From AWTP1-9 sp035703165 (lineage in GTDB: Bacteria; Bacteroidota; Bacteroidia; Chitinophagales; Chitinophagaceae), in NCBI GenBank assembly GCA_035703165.1, contig DASSYR010000050.1, positions 4,449-68,448 of the forward strand: a DNA stretch of 64,000 nt. The letters run 5' to 3'. Positions 55,709 to 62,687 of this stretch are shown here, piece after piece. The notes beneath the pieces were generated by a model. The model saw nothing but the letters and a program-made list of their open reading frames with translations, did not search any database and was not told where the DNA came from. Positions within the stretch are counted from its first letter, which is position 1; every line of letters starts with the position of its first letter. A program made the position numbers and the translations under genes.

Positions 55709-56639
55709 AAGAAGTTTTATACAACAATCTACATTAACAGTAGGTAGTGTGCTTACTGCTAACTTAATGTCCACTTCTGTAAGAGCAGTGGAGAGTGAAA
55801 AAATTGCCCGATTAACTATCCTGCATACAAATGATGTTCATAGCAGATTGGATCCATTTCCTATGGATGGGGGTAGAAATGCGGGCCTTGGTGGGGTTGC
55901 CGCAAGAGCCGAACTTATTAAAAAAATAAGATCTGAAGAGGAGCATGTTTTACTGGTCGATGCGGGTGATATTTTTCAAGGTACGCCTTATTTTAATTTG
56001 TATAAAGGTGAACCCGAAATTAAAGCTATGACTTTAATGGGCTATGATGCTGCTACAATGGGTAATCATGACTTTGATGCAGGCTTAGAAAACTTTGCTA
56101 ATCAATTACAACATGCAGATTTTCCAATACTCATTTGCAATTATGATTTTACTCATACTCCCATGGAATCAAAATATCTTCCTTACAAGGTGTTTACAAA
56201 GGGAGCTTTAAAAATTGGAGTTACAGGTGTTGGAATAGAAATGAAGGGATTAGTGCCCGATAACTTATATGGTAGTACTCAATATCTTGATCCTGTGCAA
56301 AAAGCAAGCAAAACAGCGTATTATCTTAAAAAGAAGGAAAAATGCGATTTGGTAATTTGTTTATCTCATTTAGGGTATAAATACTCGGACAATAGATTGA
56401 GCGACCAGGTATTAGCAAAAGAAGTCCGGCATGTGGACATAATAATTGGTGGTCATACACATACATTTATGGAGAAACCGGATATCATTAAAGCTGGAAA
56501 CGGAAACGAAGTTTTGATTAACCAAGTGGGCTGGGGTGGTATTGTATTAGGAAGAATTGATGTTGAATTCGGCAAAGGGGAAAAGAAAAACTCAACAAAG
56601 AATTATACTGTTGTTGATTTGAAAAAAACAAGTGAATAA
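55698..56639 (+). CDS. 5'-nucleotidase-type metallophosphatase (N-terminal half)
   Basis: 313 residues from MLSRRSFIQQS (55698), with a twin-arginine signal (SRRSFIQ). The calcineurin-like core has LHTNDVHSRL (~40), VDAGDIFQGTPYF (~83), MGNHDFDAG (~113), and GGHTHTFMEKP (~253), all metal or catalytic ligands of UshA-type enzymes. It ends where the metallophosphatase domain ends, without the C-terminal domain. It overlaps the gene for that domain by 11 bases, indicating translational coupling. Confidence 0.9.
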   Translation: MLSRRSFIQQSTLTVGSVLTANLMSTSVRAVESEKIARLTILHTNDVHSRLDPFPMDGGRNAGLGGVAARAELIKKIRSEEEHVLLVDAGDIFQGTPYFNLYKGEPEIKAMTLMGYDAATMGNHDFDAGLENFANQLQHADFPILICNYDFTHTPMESKYLPYKVFTKGALKIGVTGVGIEMKGLVPDNLYGSTQYLDPVQKASKTAYYLKKKEKCDLVICLSHLGYKYSDNRLSDQVLAKEVRHVDIIIGGHTHTFMEKPDIIKAGNGNEVLINQVGWGGIVLGRIDVEFGKGEKKNSTKNYTVVDLKKTSE

Positions 56640-56789
56640 AAAATTTTTTTTTCAACAAAATATTTTGATATTCGCTGTCCTACCAAATTTTAATTTGTAT
56701 TGATCAATGCATTAAATATTTGGAAGAAAATCACCGAAGGAACCTCAGAAAAAATTATTGGTAATAGCTTATAAATTGCTTAAGGCGTT

Positions 56790-58223
56790 ATGACGAAAAC
56801 GGCTGAAAAAGTATGGGAAAACTGTTTGTCTATCATTAAAGATATTGTGGAATGGCAGCATTTTAAAACATGGTTTGAACCGATACGTCCTGTTGATATT
56901 AAAGGGAAAGTGTTAACCATTCAGGTTCCCAGCCAATTCTTTTTTGAATATTTGGAAGAACATTACGTAAATTTATTAGCTAAGACATTAAAACGAGAAT
57001 TAGGCAAAGAAGCGAGGTTGGAGTACAGGATAATGATTGATAGTGGTAATAGTAAAAGCAAGCCTATTACTACGGATATACCGGGTCATGGATATAAAAT
57101 TTATACTAACAACGAAATGGATTTTCCACTTGTTATAAATAATCCCGTTAAAAACCCGTTTGTAATTCCGGGTTTAAAAAAGGTGCAAATAGACCCTCAG
57201 TTGAATCCTATTTATACATTCGATTCTTTTATTGAAGGCGATTGTAACAGAGTTGCGCGGCGTGCAGGAAAAACTGTTGCCGATAAGCCCGGTGCTACAT
57301 CTTTTAATCCTTTGGTTATTTATGGTGGAGTAGGGTTAGGGAAAACTCATTTGGCCCAGGCGATTGGCAATGAAGTAAAAAGAAATAATTCAAGCAAAGT
57401 TGTGCTATATGTCAGTTCAGAAAAATTTATTAATCAATTTCAGGATCACAGCCGCAACAATGCTATTAACGACTTTATACATTTTTACCAGTTAATAGAT
57501 ATTTTGATTATTGATGATGTGCAGTTTTTTAACCGGGCGGAAAAATCACAGGATGCTTTATTTGCTATTTTTAACCATCTTCATCAAAGCGGAAAACAAC
57601 TAATACTCACTTCTGATAAGCCCCCGAAAGACTTGGAGGGTGTGCAGGAACGATTACTAAGTCGTTTCCGCTGGGGATTAAGCGCCGACTTGCAAGTGCC
57701 AGACTATGATACCAAAATTGAGATACTTGATAAAAAAATGAAGAATGATGGCTTGGAGATGCCCAAAGAAGTGGTGAAATATATTGCATATAATATTAAT
57801 AGTAATGTAAGGGAACTGGAAGGAGCACTCATATCTCTTTTGGCACAATCTTCGCTTAATAAGCGGGAAATAGATTTAGATTTGGCCAAAAAAGTACTTC
57901 GTAATTTTGTTAAAACCAGCTCAAAGGAAATCACTATTGATACTATTCAAAAAATGGTGTGCGACTTCTTTGATGTTCCTTATGAAAAACTTCTTCAAAA
58001 AACCCGTAAAAGAGAAATTGTACAGGCACGGCAAATTACCATGTTTCTTGCAAAGGCCTTTACCAAGAATTCGTTGAAAACTATTGGCGAGCATTTTGGA
58101 GGAAGAGATCATACCACGGTTATTCATTCTTGTCAAACTGTTAAAGATTTAATGGATACTGACAGTGGTTTTAAGGAGAGTGTTATGGAGCTTCAACAAA
58201 AGGTGCAATTAGCAGCGATGTAA
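56790..58223 (+). CDS. dnaA: Chromosomal replication initiator DnaA
   Basis: 477 residues. Domain I (1-85: WENCLSIIKDIVEWQHFKTWFEPI); domain III with YGGVGLGKTHLAQAIGN (~171-187, Walker A), LIIDDVQFF (~236, Walker B), and VQERLLSRFRWGL (Arg finger); domain IV with ARQITMFLAKAFTKNSLKTIGEHFGGRDHTTVIHSCQTV (~413-451), the DnaA signature that binds boxes. No consensus TTATCCACA box cluster is visible in the adjoining gaps. Confidence 0.98.
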   Translation: MTKTAEKVWENCLSIIKDIVEWQHFKTWFEPIRPVDIKGKVLTIQVPSQFFFEYLEEHYVNLLAKTLKRELGKEARLEYRIMIDSGNSKSKPITTDIPGHGYKIYTNNEMDFPLVINNPVKNPFVIPGLKKVQIDPQLNPIYTFDSFIEGDCNRVARRAGKTVADKPGATSFNPLVIYGGVGLGKTHLAQAIGNEVKRNNSSKVVLYVSSEKFINQFQDHSRNNAINDFIHFYQLIDILIIDDVQFFNRAEKSQDALFAIFNHLHQSGKQLILTSDKPPKDLEGVQERLLSRFRWGLSADLQVPDYDTKIEILDKKMKNDGLEMPKEVVKYIAYNINSNVRELEGALISLLAQSSLNKREIDLDLAKKVLRNFVKTSSKEITIDTIQKMVCDFFDVPYEKLLQKTRKREIVQARQITMFLAKAFTKNSLKTIGEHFGGRDHTTVIHSCQTVKDLMDTDSGFKESVMELQQKVQLAAM

Positions 58224-58244
58224 GACTATTTTTTAATATTGAAG

Positions 58245-58275
58245 CCCTGAATTTATTTAAATTCAGGGTTTTGTT
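58245..58275 (+). terminator. dnaA terminator
   Basis: CCCTGAATTT/AAATTCAGGG, a perfect 10-bp stem with a 4-base loop, followed by TTTTG TTTTTT. It abuts the tRNA-Ser promoter. Confidence 0.8.
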
Positions 58276-58277
58276 TT

Positions 58278-58308
58278 TTGGCATTTTACTATAGGCTGCC
58301 TATTTTTG
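58278..58308 (+). promoter_or_regulatory. Promoter of tRNA-Ser
   Basis: TTG (58278-58280, end of TTTTTTG) and TATTTTTG (58301-58308) with a 20-base spacer match the Bacteroidota -33/-7 consensus exactly. Transcription would begin about 58315, 13 bases before the tRNA. Confidence 0.7.
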
Positions 58309-58327
58309 CTGCCCTTAATAAAAGGAC

Positions 58328-58416
58328 GGTGAGGTGGATGAGTGGCTGAAATCAGCAGTTTGCTAAACTGCCGTACGGGTCAAACTGTACCGAGGGTTCG
58401 AATCCCTCCCTCACCG
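58328..58416 (+). tRNA. tRNA-Ser (anticodon GCT)
   Basis: 89 bases. Acceptor arms GGTGAGG/CCTCACC plus discriminator G. Anticodon stem GCAGT/ACTGC holds loop TTGCTAA with anticodon GCT at 58362-58364, reading AGC/AGT codons. A long variable arm and T-loop GGGTTCGAATCCC confirm a class II tRNA-Ser. CCA is not encoded. The 3' 20 bases are duplicated downstream. Confidence 0.95.
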
Positions 58417-58427
58417 CTGGATAGAGA

Positions 58428-58460
58428 AAATCATCAAATACAAGTTGATGATTTTTTTTT
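58428..58460 (+). terminator. tRNA-Ser terminator (first copy)
   Basis: AAATCATCAA/TTGATGATTT stem (10 bp) with a 7-base loop and nine T. The identical stem recurs in the second copy at about 58559-58590. Confidence 0.8.
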
Positions 58461-58483
58461 AAGCATTGTAAAATTTACTGGGT

Positions 58484-58528
58484 GCTGACGAGGCTTAGCC
58501 TGTCAGCATGCCGGCTATCCGTCGGCAT
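58484..58528. repeat. Two palindromes inside the tRNA-Ser duplication insert
   Basis: GCTGAC (58484-58489) and GTCAGC (58502-58507) enclose AGGCTTAGCCT, an almost continuous palindrome. Next to it ATGCCG (58508-58513) pairs with CGGCAT (58523-58528). The TGACGAGG segment resembles the RAYT-linked REP core (AGACGAGGA), but the rest differs. Confidence 0.6.
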
Positions 58529-58590
58529 TCGAATCCCTCCCTCACCGCTAGATAGAGAAAATCATCAAATACAAGTTGATGATTTTTTTT
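58528..58590 (+). repeat. Duplicate of the tRNA-Ser 3' end and terminator
   Basis: 63 bases repeating 58397-58459 with a period of 131 bases and one visible substitution (CTGG to CTAG after the tRNA end). It begins inside the T-loop (TTCGAATCCC), so it is not a functional tRNA. It has the look of an attachment-site duplication at a tRNA gene. Confidence 0.92.
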
Positions 58591-58778
58591 AGAGTTATTG
58601 TGGTGGCGATAAAATAAAGAGTAACTGAAATCAGTCCCGTTTCAGACCGTGCTAAATCTTTTTCTTGATTAATATTTTTTTTGACTCTGATTAATAAAAT
58701 TGAAATACTCTTATAAGGTAAATTTTAAAAGGGCAATTTTTTATTTAAGAAATCTTACGGTATTTACCCGAATGCTCC

Positions 58779-58786
58779 TATCTTTG
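58779..58786 (+). promoter_or_regulatory. -7 element of tRNA-Pro
   Basis: TATCTTTG matches the -7 consensus and predicts a start near 58793, nine bases before the tRNA. No TTG is present at the expected -33 position, so the promoter is only half supported. Confidence 0.45.
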
Positions 58787-58801
58787 CCACCCTCAAAAGT
58801 T

Positions 58802-58875
58802 CGGGAGGTAGTTCAGCCCGGTAGAATACCTGGTTTGGGACCAGGGGGTCGCAGGTTCGAATCCTGTCCTCCCGA
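58802..58875 (+). tRNA. tRNA-Pro (anticodon TGG)
   Basis: 74 bases. Acceptor CGGGAGG/CCTCCCG plus discriminator A; anticodon stem CCTGG/CCAGG with loop TTTGGGA, anticodon TGG at 58836-58838; T-arm CAGGTTCGAATCCTG. CCA is not encoded. Confidence 0.96.
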
Positions 58876-58876
58876 C

Positions 58877-58920
58877 AAAAAATAGGCAAATCCACATCTG
58901 TATTGGGTTTGCCTATTTTT
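58877..58920 (+). terminator. tRNA-Pro terminator
   Basis: AAAAATAGGCAAA pairs with TTTGCCTATTTTT over a ~16-base loop (12-13 bp, no mismatch), ending in a T run just after the tRNA. Confidence 0.8.
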
Positions 58921-59377
58921 ATAGTATGTTATTTAATTTAATGTTGGAATAAAATTATTTAGGCGAACGAAAGATAATTGATTTACTTTATTTGTGTCTT
59001 TTTATAAATCCTGATATATAGAGGTTAAGTTATTTTACATGAAGTAATTATAGCCAAGCTCTTAGCCCTAATACGGAACAATAAATGAATGGGGTGGTTA
59101 AGTGCCAGGTAAATGGCTACTTATGAACTAAAATCGGTTAATATATTTTATTTCTCATCTCACTTTTCGTATCTTGGTAATCATAGTTGTATTTATATCA
59201 CAAATTTTACCGGAGCCTCTTATTGTGGGCTTAATTGACTAGAATCAGAAACATTACAAAGGAATCAAGTATTTTGTCGTTCTTGCTCACTCTGAAAAAT
59301 AATTATGCTTTAAAATCTTTATGTCCTCCAAAGAAGAATATTTTTTGTAACAATTATTAAATATTAAATTTTCTATT
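58921..59377. other. Non-coding gap with no recognised feature
   Basis: About 457 AT-rich bases between the tRNA-Pro terminator and the next gene. I see no open frame of note, no tRNA and no strong hairpin. Confidence 0.6.
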
Positions 59378-60130
59378 ATGAAAACAATTGAAAAACGAAT
59401 GGAAAAGATGGAAAAAACCATTCGCCTGTACAGGATATTATTTATGCTGATGGGAGGTGGATTTGTGATTTACTTTTTTTCTTTTGGAAGATACCCCCAG
59501 CCGGATATTGTCACTGCAAAAGCTTTTCATTTGATTAACAACTCCGGTCAAGTTATTGCCAAGCTTGGAGAAAAAAACGGGGCTGGCAATTTGCAGTTGA
59601 TGGATCAAAATGGTAACATACTTATAAACATGCTAAAGTCTGACGGCGGAACCGGGGCTATTGCTGCTTTTGATTCTAAAGGCAACTATACCTGGAGAGT
59701 TTCTTATACAACCGGTGGCGGCGGTTACATGGGATTGTATAATAATGTTGGTAATGAAGTTTTTGCAACTGGCTGCTCAACTGCTAATACTGGCTATTTA
59801 CTTGTTAATAAAGCTTCAGGAGGAAATATGTTTAGAGTAACTTATACGGAAGGAACAAACGGATCTGGTTGGATTGGACTTTATAATGAAGATGGGAAAA
59901 CAGCGGCAAGGATAAATGTAGATAGTTATAAGAACGGAAGTCTTGAACTTTTTGGTGCCCAGGAAAACACTTTAATATCAATGGGGGCCAGTACGTCCGA
60001 TCATTCGGTTATCAATATGTATAGTAAGAATAATACCAGGATATTGGCAATTGGAGGGACTACTACAGGAGATGGAGTTGTAAATACCTGGAATAACTAT
60101 GGAACGAAAACGGCCAATCTGCCACAATAG
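59378..60130 (+). CDS. Membrane-anchored beta-repeat protein of unknown function
   Basis: 250 residues, family not recognised. A charged, coiled-coil-like N-terminus (KTIEKRMEKMEKTIRLYR) precedes one membrane helix (~18-36), then an extracytoplasmic part made of ~20-residue beta units such as FHLINNSGQVIAKLGEKNG, LQLMDQNGNILINMLKSDGG, YMGLYNNVGNEVFATG and WIGLYNEDGKTAARINVDS. The pattern of D/N-x-x-G-x-x-h-h suggests a repetitive beta-solenoid or stalk, as in some tail-fibre or surface proteins. It has its own terminator and no close partner. Confidence 0.6.
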   Translation: MKTIEKRMEKMEKTIRLYRILFMLMGGGFVIYFFSFGRYPQPDIVTAKAFHLINNSGQVIAKLGEKNGAGNLQLMDQNGNILINMLKSDGGTGAIAAFDSKGNYTWRVSYTTGGGGYMGLYNNVGNEVFATGCSTANTGYLLVNKASGGNMFRVTYTEGTNGSGWIGLYNEDGKTAARINVDSYKNGSLELFGAQENTLISMGASTSDHSVINMYSKNNTRILAIGGTTTGDGVVNTWNNYGTKTANLPQ

Positions 60131-60161
60131 TTAGAGCTAAACAATATTCTTTCTGAATATA

Positions 60162-60208
60162 TTATCCTTCCTGGCTAATTAATTTAAGTTAGGAAGGATA
60201 ACTTTTTT
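60162..60208 (+). terminator. Terminator after the beta-repeat protein gene
   Basis: TTATCCTTCCT/AGGAAGGATAA, a perfect 11-bp stem with an 18-base loop, followed by CTTTTTT. The remaining gap to the arginine promoter (60209-60430) shows no gene. Confidence 0.75.
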
Positions 60209-60430
60209 ATAAAGCAAATTTTCAAAACAATCTCTTCTCAATTCTATTGGATGAGATCATTGTTTCTTTATTATTCTTCCAGAGAAGCTTTTTATAATAC
60301 AGAGGTGAAATACGAGGTATAATTTATAAGAATTTTTTTGGTAAATAAGCTTGATTGATTTTTAGGTGACAAAATGGTTAACTATTGTAAAGAAGGCAGA
60401 AATGATGTTTATTTATTTTGTTTGAATTTT

Positions 60431-60462
60431 TTGTAATATTTAGCATCTTGTATATATCTTTG
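60431..60462 (+). promoter_or_regulatory. Promoter of the arginine operon
   Basis: TTG (60431-60433, within TTTTTTG) and TATCTTTG (60455-60462) with a 21-base spacer fit the Bacteroidota consensus. The start near 60469 leaves a ~224-base leader before the first gene, unusually long for this window. Confidence 0.7.
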
Positions 60463-60525
60463 CCCTTTTATTACTAAACACTGAACTGAAATTGAAAAGA
60501 AATTCAGCAAATATCAACAACGTTA

Positions 60526-60555
60526 ATGCACACAGCTTGTGTGGTTATGTATTGA
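60526..60555 (+). promoter_or_regulatory. Possible leader peptide (MHTACVVMY) of the arginine operon
   Basis: A nine-codon frame ATG to TGA within the leader. Its first codons contain a CACACA/TGTGTG hairpin. It contains no Arg codon, so classical arginine attenuation is not indicated; it may be a regulatory upstream frame or chance. Confidence 0.3.
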
Positions 60556-60589
60556 TTAGTGTTTCTTCTCCTCAACCGCGACGTGGATT

Positions 60590-60625
60590 CTGACAGGACG
60601 AGCCCTTTACCATGGCCCCTGTCAG
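60590..60625 (+). promoter_or_regulatory. Leader hairpin of the arginine operon
   Basis: CTGACAGG (60590-60597) and CCTGTCAG (60618-60625), a perfect 8-bp stem extendable with ATTC/GAAT outside, in a stretch much richer in G+C than its surroundings. It has no T run, so it is not a simple terminator; it may be part of a regulatory RNA fold or a REP-like repeat. Confidence 0.55.
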
Positions 60626-60692
60626 TGAATGTTTCCCCAACAAATTCTAATCGGACTGGTAATCCAATTTTCATCCAATTTTTTATTAAAAA

Positions 60693-61406
60693 GTGGACAA
60701 TCAAAATATAGTTATTCGTGTAGCCCATAGTGGCGATACTCATTTTGCAGTAGCCATCACCGATGAAATGGCTTCTTCCGCACAGGCGAGAGGAACCGGT
60801 ATTGCCAAACGTACGCCTGAATATGTTGCTGAAAAAATGAAAGAAGGCAAGGCCGTAATTGCGCATAACAAAGATGGTGAATGGGTTGGGTTTTGTTATA
60901 TAGAAACCTGGAGCCATGGTGAGTATGTTGCCAATAGTGGATTAATAGTAGCGCCAGCCTATAGAAAAGGTGGGGTGGCAAAAGCAATTAAGAAAAAGAT
61001 ATTTGAGCTCTCCAGAGAGAAATATCCAGAAGCTAAATTGTTTGGCTTAACAACCGGGTTGGCGGTAATGAAAATCAACAGTGAGTTGGGATATGAGCCT
61101 GTTACTTATTCGGAGCTCACACAGGATGAAGCTTTTTGGGCAGGTTGTAAAAGTTGTGTAAACTATGAAATACTCATGAGCAAGGAAAGGAAAAATTGTA
61201 TGTGTACGGCAATGTTGTACGATCCCAAAGACCATTACGAACCCGAAGAAACCAAACAGTTTTTTGAAGAAAATAAATCTGGCTTTGAACGATTACTCAA
61301 ATTTAAACAATGGAAATTGCTGAAGCCATTTTTGAAAAAAGATAAAAGTGAAAATGACAATGGCGAGAAATCGAAATCATTATTTCAAGTTTTTTTCAAC
61401 TTATAA
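60693..61406 (+). CDS. GNAT acetyltransferase, probable N-acetylglutamate synthase (ArgA-like)
   Basis: 237 residues starting at GTG 60693. The GNAT core is at ~20-150 (WVGFCYIETWSHGEYVANSGLIVAPAYRKGGVAKAIKKKIFE, with the R-K-G-G-V-A acetyl-CoA loop). A Cys-rich segment follows (GCKSCVNYEILMSKERKNCMCTAM, ~147-170), which may bind metal. Position ten bases before argG makes N-acetylglutamate synthase, the first arginine step, the likely role; this is inference from context. Confidence 0.75.
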   Translation: MDNQNIVIRVAHSGDTHFAVAITDEMASSAQARGTGIAKRTPEYVAEKMKEGKAVIAHNKDGEWVGFCYIETWSHGEYVANSGLIVAPAYRKGGVAKAIKKKIFELSREKYPEAKLFGLTTGLAVMKINSELGYEPVTYSELTQDEAFWAGCKSCVNYEILMSKERKNCMCTAMLYDPKDHYEPEETKQFFEENKSGFERLLKFKQWKLLKPFLKKDKSENDNGEKSKSLFQVFFNL

Positions 61407-61415
61407 TTTTCCCCG

Positions 61416-62612
61416 ATGAAAAAAATAGTATTAGGATTTAGTGGCGGACTGGATACAACCTACTGCGTTAAATATCTCAGTGAAGAAAAAGGGTATGAAG
61501 TGCATAGTGTAATTGTTAATACCGGTGGATTTACAGATGAGGAATTAAAAAAGATTGAAACCCATGCTTACAAACTTGGCGTTAAAACACATACTACGGT
61601 GAATGCCGTGAAAGGTTATTACGACCGCATCATCAAATATCTCATTTACGGAAATTGTTTAAAGAACAATACATATCCACTAAGTGTATCAGCAGAAAGA
61701 TTAAGCCAGGCATTGCATATTGCAGAACATGTAAAAGCATTGAATGCAGATGCAGTGGCTCATGGAAGTACCGGCGCCGGTAATGACCAGGTGAGGTTTG
61801 ATATGATCTTTCATATTATGATTCCCGGCGTGGAAATTATAACTCCTATCCGTGACTTAAAATTGAGCCGTGAGGAAGAGATTGCCTATTTAAAAAGCAA
61901 AGGTGTGGAGATGAATGCTGAAAAAGCAATGTATTCTATCAATAAAGGATTGTGGGGAACCAGTGTGGGGGGTAAAGAAACATTATCGTCCAGGGGAATG
62001 TTGCCTGAGGAAGCATGGCCAACTCAAGTAACTAAGAGTGGAAGCGAAGATGTGAAATTGAGTTTTGTAAAAGGAGAATTGAAAGCGGTTAATGATAAGG
62101 CGTTTGACCATCCGGCTGATGCCATACAATATTTACAATCTATAGCCGGCCCTTATGGTGTAGGTAGAGATATGCATGTGGGTGATACCATCATAGGTAT
62201 TAAAGGAAGGGTAGGATTTGAAGCAGCTGCACCGATGATTATTTTAAAATCACATCATGCACTGGAAAAACATGTGCTCACCAAATGGCAATTACAATGG
62301 AAAGATACGTTAGCACAGTTTTATGGTAACTGGATGCATGAAGGACAGATATTAGATCCGGTGATGAGAGATATTGAAGCTTTCCTGGAAAACAGTCAGC
62401 AAAATGTAACAGGTGATGTGTTTGTCAATCTTGAACCATACCGTTTCCAGGTTATTGGTATTGAAAGTAGGTATGATTTGATGAGCAGTAAGTTTGGTAA
62501 ATATGGTGAAATGAATACAGGGTTTACCGGGGAAGATGTAAGAGGCTTCAGTAAAATATTTGGCAACCAGACAAGGATTTGGGAAGCTGTGAATAAAAGT
62601 AATAAGTTATAA
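61416..62612 (+). CDS. argG: Argininosuccinate synthase
   Basis: 398 residues. N-terminal ATP loop VLGFSGGLDTTYCVKYL (~4-20), then AHGSTGAGNDQVRFD (~112-126) and the citrulline/aspartate-binding YSINKGLWGTSVGG (~167-180) and EYR-like C-terminal helices. It makes argininosuccinate from citrulline and aspartate. The stop codon lies inside an AT-rich repeat (ATAAGTG units), so the last residues SNKL are repeat-encoded. Confidence 0.96.
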   Translation: MKKIVLGFSGGLDTTYCVKYLSEEKGYEVHSVIVNTGGFTDEELKKIETHAYKLGVKTHTTVNAVKGYYDRIIKYLIYGNCLKNNTYPLSVSAERLSQALHIAEHVKALNADAVAHGSTGAGNDQVRFDMIFHIMIPGVEIITPIRDLKLSREEEIAYLKSKGVEMNAEKAMYSINKGLWGTSVGGKETLSSRGMLPEEAWPTQVTKSGSEDVKLSFVKGELKAVNDKAFDHPADAIQYLQSIAGPYGVGRDMHVGDTIIGIKGRVGFEAAAPMIILKSHHALEKHVLTKWQLQWKDTLAQFYGNWMHEGQILDPVMRDIEAFLENSQQNVTGDVFVNLEPYRFQVIGIESRYDLMSSKFGKYGEMNTGFTGEDVRGFSKIFGNQTRIWEAVNKSNKL

Positions 62613-62669
62613 GTGATAAGTGATAAGTTTTAAGTTGTATGTAAATCATTACTTATAACTTATCACTTA
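62603..62669. repeat. AT-rich repeat between argG and argC
   Basis: ATAAGTG-type units on the left (62603-62627) and an inverted copy on the right (CTTATAACTTATCACTTA, 62652-62669). A related direct copy follows argC at 63700-63728. Confidence 0.75.
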
Positions 62670-62687
62670 CAACCTAAAACTCTAAAA

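Noticed and set aside
58700..58885. 61-residue open frame across tRNA-Pro
   Set aside because: It reads through the tRNA gene, so it is a shadow of a structural RNA.
60504..60917. 137-residue reverse-strand frame over the arginine leader and acetyltransferase
   Set aside because: It lies opposite a well-supported gene and a consensus promoter and has no domain similarity.
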